Shown here: piece by piece, positions 21,079 through 28,616 of the stretch
Position numbering within the stretch: position 1 is the first letter of the stretch
Layout of the letters: the number at the start of each line of letters is the position of its first letter
Source: Lepiota brunneoincarnata
Taxonomy: Eukaryota; Basidiomycota; Agaricomycetes; Agaricales; Agaricaceae
Assembly: GCA_023014365.1 (NCBI GenBank)
Contig: JAEBUN010000005.1
Coordinates: 2,382,817 to 2,446,816 of the forward strand
DNA: 64,000 bases
Direction: 5' to 3'
Program-made: the position numbers and the translations under genes
Notes under the pieces: generated by a model
Seen by the model: only the letters and a program-made list of their open reading frames with translations
The model's database searches: none
Told to the model about the DNA's origin: nothing

Positions 21079-22842
21079 ACAACAGCTCCTTTACCAGCAA
21101 CCATTACCATATTTGGTCAGGTTGCACCTCCTCTCGAGTTGGGAGGCCCATTCATGGCCTTCCTCTCGTCCGTTTTTCTTCTAATCTGGCATGGTAGTAG
21201 CGGCCCTGTGTGCCCTCCCATGTACCAAATTTCGAGTCGATCCGTCGAGGGGGTCACCAACAATTCGCCCTTTTTGTAGGAAACACTGTGGGGAAGGATT
21301 GGAGGCTCTGCAGGGTTCCGAATCGCTGGTCTGAGGTCTAGGTTGAAGGCAAGCACTATCAGGGTGTTCACACACCATTTCCAGTGGTTGTGCCAGGCTG
21401 TGGCACCTCCACTGACACTTTGAGCATGCCCAGGCATGTCTCACCTCCTCCAGCCTCCCCCATCACTCTGGGGGGGCTACATCTTGCCCCACAGCGCCGG
21501 ACTGGGTAACAAAGTGTGCACAAGAGCTCCGGGCACATCCTCAGCAAGTTTCAGCTCGGTCCGAGCTGATCTCGCTGAGTTATCACACTTTTCATGTGTT
21601 TCTCCTCTGACCTCTCTGTGATCCTCAGATTGCGGAGCTCGTTCAGAGCTCGTTCCTCGGCCGTTCTGGCTGAAACTTCACAGGACTGTAGGAGCCCCTA
21701 GGCCCCTATAGATCCCTCGTTTATACGCGGCTGCGCCCACGGGGGCAGCCTCGACGTTCACTTCTTTGGGGGCATCCCCCCCAAGAAGCCTGTCTTCTGT
21801 GCATCTGCAGTCGTTCTGCCAGCCCCCTGGCTCGGCTGCTTCTCCCTTGCTTAGCGAAGGCTTGGGAGCGTGCTCAGACCATTCTCAGCGAGTTTCAGCC
21901 CGTTCCGGGCTGATCTCGTTGATCTATCACACCTTTTATGGGGTGTTTCCTCTCTGACAGTCCTGCTTCTCCGGATTACAGGGCTTGTTTAGAACTCGTT
22001 CGGCGGGCGCTTCGCCCCATATTTTACGGGACGGTAGGGGTCCTAGTACCCCTCCTGTCCCCTTAATCGCATGTGGCTGCGCTCACTCGTTCACCCGCAA
22101 TGCCACTTTTTCGGACATGGCTCCAAATGCTCTTTAGAGTAATTGGACTGTGTGCCACATTTTGCTTGGGTGCTTGGCACCTAACCCTCTTGATTCTGTA
22201 TGGGCTACTATTACAGTAGTCAGGGCTTCCCTTGACACCCAGGTTGCCCCTCGTCACTGACATTGCAGTTGACCTTTTCCCTTCCCTTTGGGAAGTTTAC
22301 CTTGCTTCTATGGTTATTGTCCACCTACATGGGCATTTGCGGTGAATTAACATCGTCGTACTACGCGCATGGGGACCATGGACCCTTGTTTATTTAGTAG
22401 GTCTTCAGACCTGCCCTTCTGCATTGGGCTCCCAGGGCCTGCAGATTTTATTCCCACAGGAATTCCCTGTGGTCTGCGCTGGGCCCTTTTTGGGTTCCAG
22501 TATTTGTCCGGAGGGGAGTATGTAGTACATACTCCCTGCTCCAGCCACTGTCCTCTGGGAAGGTGTGGTAGCAGAGTGGGCTACTGGGTGGGACCCCATG
22601 TGTCTGGTGCCCTTCGGGTGCAGGCATGTGCGAACCACTTGGTAGCCTCCCACTTGTTTCCCCACTTCTTGTGGGTGGTTCCCTCCTGAGCTTGGGGTGA
22701 CGCAAGCTCCCATTGGCAGGCATGCCAGTATGTAGGGTGAACTTTGTAGCTACTTGCCCCCTGTAGTAGGTAGTTGCACACGGCCTCCCTACGTGGCCCG
22801 CGTTATAAATTGGAGATTTAAAAAAAAAAAAAAAAAAAAAAA
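21079..22842 (+). mobile_element. NAR copy 1: non-coding retroelement with LINE-A tail
   Basis: An insertion of 1764 bp in LINE-A, flanked by GACCACCTTYRCC (21066-21078 and 22843-22855). The two flank copies differ only as TTCACC and TTTGCC; LINE-A copies have TTCGCC here. It ends in poly(A) (22820-22842). Its last 51 nt or so before the tail (GTAGTTGCACACGGCCTCCC to ATAAATTGGAGATTT) match the LINE-A 3' end at about 44 positions, while the rest does not match LINE-A. The final 620 bp or so (from about 22221) match NAR copy 2. No convincing ORF is present. Two imperfect repeats of about 200 bp lie at about 21534-21742 and 21876-22092. Confidence 0.85.
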
Positions 22843-22857
22843 GACCACCTTTGCCGG

Positions 22858-24201
22858 ATGCAGCGTCGGGCTGCACTCTGGATCACCAGCGCCTTTAGGA
22901 CGTCACCCGATGGGGGGGTTGGGGCCATTGCGGGCCTGATCCCCATTCATCTTCATCTCCGGAAGCTTCATGACTGTGCCAAGTTGCGGTACGCCACGCT
23001 TGCTCCGGGCCACCCCGTTCGTGCCCTCCTTGGCTGGGGCTACAGCGGTGATCTCCAGTCCCACGTCCGGTCTATAGCCAGGCTCCCTCCCCGCGAGCTG
23101 ATCAAGGTGAAGGGGCCTGTTGTCGATGCTAACCAGCGTCTTGCTGCCCTTGCTGGGCCCTTTGACGCGGTTGCGCCGGAGGCCTGGCCGGAGCGTCGTC
23201 TCTTGGACGTGTACCCCGAGCGGGTCCGCTTCCATTCCTACGACCATGGGGCGGAGGACGCCCTTACGGCCCATGTCATGGCTCTCGACCGGGTTCTGGC
23301 CCGGGCGCGGGCCGATCCGGGGGTTCTGGTGGCAGCGACAGATGTGAGTCTGCTGCCCCGCCGGGTCCACCAGGCGGTTTCGGCCGCCCAGGTTTTCCGG
23401 GGGCTGGATTGCATTCATGCGGTCCGGCTTCCGGGGGGGAAGGTTACGGCTCCCGAGGCCGAGCTTTTTGCCATTCGGCTGGCGGTGTCCAAGGCAGTTT
23501 CTGTCAAGGGCACCGCTAGTCTCATCTTGTTCACCGACTCGATGGCCTCAGCCAGGCGGGCGGTGGACCCATTGGTGCACTCCGCCCAGGGTCATTCCTT
23601 GACAGTCTGCCGCCTTCTCACCGAGTGGTTCGCCGGAGGTCTGGCCTGCTCGGTCCATTTCTGGGAGGTCCCTTTGCGTGCGAAGTGGCCTTTCCACACT
23701 CAGGTGCACGACTTTGCTTGGTCGTTGCCTCCCGTTGGGGTAGGGGCTCGTCCCTGGGCCTCGCTTGACTACCTCCGCAAGGAGGAAGTACGGTCGTGTC
23801 AGGACCGCTGGATCGACTTGTTCCAGGATCCTGACCATTGCAGGCATGGTTTCCTCCAGCTCGCCAGGGACGATGATCATCCCCTTCGGCCCATGTATCT
23901 CCATGGTGGAGCCTGGATCCCGCACGCTCACTCGGTGTCATTAATGGCCCGGATGACACGTGCTATTCTTAACCACGCGCCGATAGGGGGCTATCGGAGG
24001 CGCTTTTTCCCACAGGAAGATTATTCCTGTTGCTGCGGGTTTCGGGAGGAGACCCGTGAGCATGTGTTTCGGAGCTGCCCTAGGCACTCCATGGCGGGGG
24101 TCCCGGCTACGGTCGAGGCCCTCATTGCTTTCCTCGAGGCATCGCCGACGGCGTTCGCGTTCACTGAGAGGGCCAGGCCCCCCCCGGGGGGTATCAGCTA
24201 G
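22858..24201 (+). CDS. LINE-A ORF2 C-terminal part (RNase H, CCHC), uninterrupted
   Basis: The 3' half of the ORF split by NAR copy 1. It is open for about 447 codons to the family stop near 24199 (PPPGGIS). RNase H is here with ATDVS (about 23340), EAELFAI (about 23455) and FTDSM (about 23535), and the C-terminal finger CCCGF...H...C (about 24030-24075). It lacks a start and upstream domains, so it is a fragment even though open. Confidence 0.82.
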   Translation: MQRRAALWITSAFRTSPDGGVGAIAGLIPIHLHLRKLHDCAKLRYATLAPGHPVRALLGWGYSGDLQSHVRSIARLPPRELIKVKGPVVDANQRLAALAGPFDAVAPEAWPERRLLDVYPERVRFHSYDHGAEDALTAHVMALDRVLARARADPGVLVAATDVSLLPRRVHQAVSAAQVFRGLDCIHAVRLPGGKVTAPEAELFAIRLAVSKAVSVKGTASLILFTDSMASARRAVDPLVHSAQGHSLTVCRLLTEWFAGGLACSVHFWEVPLRAKWPFHTQVHDFAWSLPPVGVGARPWASLDYLRKEEVRSCQDRWIDLFQDPDHCRHGFLQLARDDDHPLRPMYLHGGAWIPHAHSVSLMARMTRAILNHAPIGGYRRRFFPQEDYSCCCGFREETREHVFRSCPRHSMAGVPATVEALIAFLEASPTAFAFTERARPPPGGIS

Positions 24202-24568
24202 TAGCTCTGCCTGGCGCCTGGCTGGGTCCGGGCCGGGGCGTTGGTTATTCCCCCGCTGTCTTCGGGTGGCGTGTAGGGATTTACGTGGGAATTGACCCCT
24301 AACCCCCGATAAGGGGGGGGACCTCGCCTCAGCTTTGTTCCTGTGCTGCGCGCTGGGCAGCAGCCGTCTTCCCGCCTCCATTTATTTGGGGCAGCTTCGT
24401 CCTGGGCATGGGGAAACGCATGCCTGCATCCGCGGTCATGCGTTGTATGTACAGATACCCCATAGTGTACGGCTCAGTCGTTTGTACTGTGGTGCGTAGC
24501 TGCGCACGGCCTCCCTATGCGGCCCGTGTAATAAATTGGAGATTTAAAAAAAAAAAAAAAAAAAAAAA

Positions 24569-24743
24569 GGATCAGACCGAAAGGAATTCCACAGATACAT
24601 GGTAGACCTCCCCACCAGGTAGGAACCGAAGAATCGCACCAACTCAGGCGCGAAACCCGACTGTGACAGCACCACCAGAATCATATCGTGATTCAGCGAA
24701 GGGAAGAACTGAGCGATGTCAAAGGCTACAACACTAGTTCGCA
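24569..24743 (-). pseudogene. Inverted LINE-B RT segment
   Basis: The other part of the inverted LINE-B middle, separated from 20784 by the LINE-A insertion. On the minus strand it reads RTSVVAFDIAQFFPSLNHD to LWNSFRSDP. It meets sense LINE-B at 24743/24744 (inversion breakpoint). Confidence 0.85.
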
Positions 24744-25512
24744 CCCTCGTACCTCTCCGGAGGTGCTTGGCTCCGAGAAATAGGCCCCTGGATGTCCGTC
24801 GCTGGCACAGCGAGGGCTGCCCGCACCATACTCGGTCACGCCCCTATTGGGGAATACCGCGCTAGATTCCATCCCCAGGAGGATCACTCCTGTCCCTGTG
24901 GGATGCGGCTTGAAACCTGCACCCACATACTCACTTCATGTCCGAAGTATACGCGACGTGGCGGCTTACCCCGCAACCTCAATGCCCTTCTGGGCTTTCT
25001 GGAGCGCAATCCTTCGGCGTTTGTGTTCCTATCCTGGCCCCAAGGGGTGGGATAACTGGGGAGGACCTTCGGGTTATTCCCCCCTCGCGGCTTCGGTCTC
25101 GAGGGACCGGTGGTTATTCGCCCTCCGCCTTCGGGCGGGGTGTAGCGATTTATGGAGAATTGACTCCTAACGCCCCTAGGGGTGGAGACCCAAAGTTCTT
25201 AGAGCCTTAGTCTGTGGGGTGTAGGGATTTACGGAGAATTGACTCCTAACCCCCTTTGGGGGGGGACCTGTTGGCCCTATCCACCCCTCGTCTGCCGCGC
25301 CCTGGTTTCCGTTGGGGTAGCGGGCTCTTCGCCCACGCGCACTTCTTTATGGAGTGTAGCCTTTCGAGTCAGCGGGACTCTCTTCCCTACCTTTATTGGT
25401 AGTTATACCATGTATTAGTTGCCTTGTACGTAGCTAGTGCACGCGGACTGCGTTCAAGCACCACATTATAAATTGTTGATTTCAAAAAAAAAAAAAAAAA
25501 AAAAAAAGAAAA
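24744..25512 (+). pseudogene. LINE-B 3' end: ORF2 C-terminus, 3' UTR, tail
   Basis: Sense LINE-B from the codons of PSYLSGG. After a frame change near 24790 the ORF2 C-terminus reads open (24792-25055) with the CX1CX8HX4C finger (CPCGMR...H...C) to PQGVG and TAA. The 3' UTR of about 430 nt ends TATAAATTGTTGATTTC and poly(A) at 25484-25507. The 14-bp target duplication follows. Confidence 0.87.
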
Positions 25513-25514
25513 GA

Positions 25515-25738
25515 GGGTTCCATATGCACACCCACTCCAGATGGAGCGGGGCGCCTACAACATCCTCACCATCTCTAGAGACAGTAGAGGGAGCCTTACG
25601 GAGATTTCGCCAAGGGGGCTCTTGAATGAAAAAGACGTCAAAATCGCTTTTATACAATTCGAGATAAGAGTCCAGCAGAATGTAATTACGGTTTACATTC
25701 TGAGACCATATACGTAACTCGTTCAGGTACCTAGGCAT
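25515..25738 (-). pseudogene. LINE-B ORF2 N-terminus (endonuclease start)
   Basis: It starts at ATG 25738 (MPRYLNELR), overlapping the ORF1 stop by 8 nt (ATGCCTAG). It contains WSQNVN and IQEPPW and runs to EWVCIWNP, where the inserted LINE-B begins. The reading resumes at 15726. Confidence 0.87.
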
Positions 25739-27767
25739 TACTCCTAGGCTGAGTTAGTGAGACCTTGGGGGTGGTAGGGGAACCGTGTACCTCCTGATAA
25801 CGTTTCTTGGCCCAACCGTCTTCAAAATGCTTGCGCCAGAAGGGGCATTTCTTGTTGTGGGCGGCATGGGGGCCGCCACAGTTCCTACAATGGGGCTGAT
25901 GAGGGCACTCCGTGCCCTCAGCAGTGCTGGCAACTGGTTGGTTCGCGTTGGGGCGGGCCTTGTAGCACCCCGCCATCAACCTGTGGTTCTCCTTGTTGTG
26001 AGGCTCGGAGCAGAGAGGGCAGGTTGGGAATCGCGCCCTGCAGACATTAGTCGGGTGCCCCCACCACCAGCAACGGCGGCAGAGGGACATCCCAACCCAC
26101 TGGGAAGCCACACTTATAGGACAAGCGTGGGGCCCAACAGCCAATGACCTCCCGATCATCGACTTGGAGGTGGACCTGGTCTGCAAGTCCCATATTTCGA
26201 ACCAGACAGTCGCAGTGTCTGATTTGTTGGAGTTCCTCCTGACCCTGGGGGGGCCCTGGAGGCTAAGGAAACCTCGATGCGATGACTGTTGCATGATGTT
26301 CTCGATCCACTGACTGGTAATGCGTGACCCGTCAGGGGCAAAGAAGGGGATGTCCAACACTTTCATGAAGGACTTGGAGGAGGGGACTGTGGCCGTAGGC
26401 TGCGAACCCGCCGGGAAGAACTGGGAAGCACAGTCCTGGATCACATTGAGATCCGCCATGGACGCGACCGGGTCGGTCGTGAGAGAGATGCCATTGTATG
26501 CTGGGGAGGCTGACGTGACGTTGAGGGAGGACTTCGCATTGAGGAGGGCATGATTAGCCCCCACGATGACCTGAGACAAGTCCTTGATCGGGGGCCTGGG
26601 GCCTACAAACAGGATGACGACCTGGTGCCTAGTGGGGCCAGCAGTAGTGTTGCAAGGCCTCCCAGACGATGGAGTGGGGGATCCCCTACCAACAGTGTGT
26701 AGGATATCCATGGGGGATAGGTGCAGGAAGGCCCTCGCCATAGCGGCAATGGCCTCCGCGACCTTTGTATTGCCATCCCTTGAGACCAGGGGGGCGGCGG
26801 CCACCTGAGCGAAGGAGCGCTTCGCGCCCCTGGGCTTGGTGGAGAGATTCACCTTAGGCGACGGCGGGACTGCCGACCGTGCGTAAGATGTGCCTGCCTG
26901 CAACAGGCCCAGACCCCTAGGGTTAGGCAGCGGCGCAGGGGGAGGGGGGGCCTTGCCCTTCCCCTTGGAATTGGAGGACTTAGCCCCTCCAGATGGCACG
27001 GCCGAGGAGGCTCTGGCATTGGGGGCTGTATCCATGGGTGCTGGCAAAATGGCTGGGCGAGAGGGTGGGGCATCCACAGCAGGCTTCACCCGGCTGGGAG
27101 GCCCTACCACCGCAGGGACGTCCGAGATATCCCTCCCAAAAGGGCGCATCCCGTTGATAATAGACTGACGGAGGGTAGACTTGTCGTTCCCCTCACACTT
27201 CAATCCATAGTCAAGGAACCCGCAGCGCCCAGTGCGCCGCAGGAGACCGTCAAAAGCGTGCCAGGCCTGCTCCCAAGAGGGGCCCGTCATGAGGACCTCG
27301 GTGTGCTTCACCAAGTACTCCGTCACCTGCTCGAACGACTCCGCTATGGCCTGCAGGTGATCGGCCTGACTGTCGCTGCTCGGAGCAACGTCCAAGTCAA
27401 CCCGCAGGGGGGAAATCGCAGGTGGGGCAAAGAGGGGGCAGCCCCCTTCACTGGAGTTACGCCGCGGTCGCTTGGAGGACAATCACGAATTGTTAGAAAA
27501 CGCAGAGAGGCAGGAGACAGGTCGAGCTTGCCTCGGCATCTCCACCGGGTCAACGGCCATCCCACGAGGTGGGGAAACCGCAGCATGCATGCTTGCCACT
27601 GTACCGTAGCAGCCAGCGGGCTCTTGAAGAGGGCTCCTCGGGGAGCCGGGGGACAGGATATCTAATGGGTCGGTGGAGGAGGTAGGGGGGGGACCACGGC
27701 CTGAACTGCGGGATCCGCCACAATCTGCCCCTCCTCGCGCTGCCTGTTGTGAGACCGAGGAGGACAT
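25731..27767 (-). pseudogene. LINE-B ORF1, one nonsense codon
   Basis: The start chosen is ATG 27767 (MSSSVSQQAARG), as in 15849. A TGA at about 27482, where other copies have CAG (DSQLSS), breaks it. The remainder is open for 583 codons to TAG at 25731-25733. The C-terminus keeps the knuckles CRRCWWWGHPTNVC, CPLCSEPHNK and CRNCGGPH, and shows the complete family C-terminus (PRSNA) that overlaps ORF2. Confidence 0.87.
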
Positions 27768-27899
27768 GTAAGGTTGAAGGTACCACTGGTCGAATCCAAC
27801 AGTGGGGGTGCGCAGTATGATGTCCAAGGGGTCGGTGGAGGAGGTAGGGGGGGGACCATGGCCTGAACCGCAGGATCCGCCACGATCCGCCCCTCCTCG
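27660..27899 (-). repeat. Tandem partial duplication at LINE-B 5' end
   Basis: On the minus strand a unit with the pattern CGAGGAGGGGC...GGCGGATCC...TTCAGGCC...CTCCACCGACCC occurs twice, at 27899-27822 and about 27740-27660, about 160 bp apart. The LINE-B at 15727 has it once (from 15879). A template jump back on the RNA, or a second LINE-B RNA, at the end of cDNA synthesis would explain it. Confidence 0.75.
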
Positions 27900-28498
27900 G
27901 TGGTCATACCTAAGCCGGGGAAGCCCTCTTACTCTACCCCCAAGGCTTTTTGGCTGATTGTGTTGCTTAACACATTGGGCAAACTCATGGAGAAGATGAT
28001 CTCCAACCGCCTCCAGTTTGACTGTGTCAAATGGGGGGTGTTTCATCCCAACCAGGTTGGCGGTATCTGTCAGAAGTCCACTGAGGATGCCGGGTTGATC
28101 CTCACTCATCTCATTCGTGCGGGGTGGGCTCGGGGACTGCGGACTAGCGTTGTGGCCTTTGACATCGCTCAGTTCTTCCCTTCGCTGAATCATGATATGA
28201 TTCTGGTGGTGCTGTCGTGGTCGGGTTTCGCGCCTGAGCTGGTGCGATTCTTCAGCTCTTACCTGGTTGGGAGGTCTACCATGTACTTGTGGAATTCCTT
28301 TTGGTCCGACCCCAGGCAGGCGGATGTGGGTGTGGGGCAGGGCTCTGCTCTGTCCCCCGTCTTGTCCGCCCTGTATCTCGCCCCCCTGGTGTACTTGTAT
28401 TACCAGCGGACCCCTGGCCTCAGCGTCGACATGCTTTTGTATGTCGACGATGGGACCCTTATAGTCCAGACCAAGAGTTGGAAGGACAACGTTACTGC
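27900..28498 (+). pseudogene. LINE-B ORF2 RT fragment, plus strand
   Basis: It starts at VVIPKPGKPSYSTPKAF and is open through KSTEDAGLILTHL, FDIAQFFPSLNH, VGVGQGSALSPVL and YVDDGTLIVQ to about 28498 (DNVTA). It keeps the complete VFHPNQVGG motif. It ends where the full-length LINE-A (28499) begins. The LINE-B on the far side of that LINE-A is a different part (ORF1), so the two are not halves of one copy. Confidence 0.87.
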
Positions 28499-28616
28499 CA
28501 TCCCTTCTTGGAAGTCAACTGCCACCAACTTGCTTGCACAGCCACAAGCCAACCCCTTCATCGTTCTATACAACGAGCTCTAGTGGTCTGATCTTTGATC
28601 TTAACTTCCTACACGC

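Larger units (their letters stand above)
20785..24568 (+). mobile_element. LINE-A copy, 5'-truncated, holding a NAR element
   Basis: A plus-strand LINE-A starting in RT (GFPPFTGATPLRPKTYWRYLG), split at 21078 by a NAR insertion, resuming at 22856 and ending with the 3' UTR and poly(A) at 24546-24568. It lies in the inverted LINE-B segment. LINE-B sequence between SFRSDP (24569) and GFYFDRAL (20784), about 400 bp, is missing, so the insertion or a later event deleted target DNA. No clear target duplication is visible beyond GATCA on both sides. Confidence 0.87.
15727..25512 (+). mobile_element. LINE-B, full-length with inverted middle, 14-bp TSD
   Basis: An insertion flanked by GAGGGTTCCATATG (15713-15726 and 25513-25526). 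It begins CCATCGCTTCTTG, close to the LINE-A 5' terminus, has a 5' UTR of about 122 nt, ORF1 and the first part of ORF2 in sense (to 19530). The middle of ORF2 is inverted (19531-20784 and 24569-24743). The 3' end is in sense again from 24744 to poly(A) at 25484-25507, followed by GAAAA. A LINE-A (20785-24568) sits in the inverted part. Without that insert the element is about 6.0 kb. Confidence 0.88.
25513..27899 (-). mobile_element. Backbone LINE-B, 5' part (ORF1 and start of ORF2)
   Basis: The 5' part of the minus-strand backbone LINE-B. It lacks the CATCGCTTCTTG terminus. Instead its end is a partial duplication: a stretch of about 80 bp starting CGAGGAGGGGC (27899-27822) recurs at about 27740-27660, with the normal 5' UTR and the ORF1 start between them. 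At 27900 it abuts a plus-strand LINE-B fragment head-on. Confidence 0.85.

Noticed and set aside
22369..22689. ORF of about 92-106 codons conserved between both NAR copies (also 62408-62686)
   Set aside because: The few differences change the amino acid about as often as expected and are mostly transitions, several at CpG. There is no excess of silent change and no known motif, so the similarity is that of a copied module, not of a coding gene.
22083..22842. Possible host gene region between 21.1 and 22.8 kb
   Set aside because: It has target duplications, a poly(A) and a second partial copy at 62.3 kb, so it is an inserted repeat. No introns or protein match can be seen.
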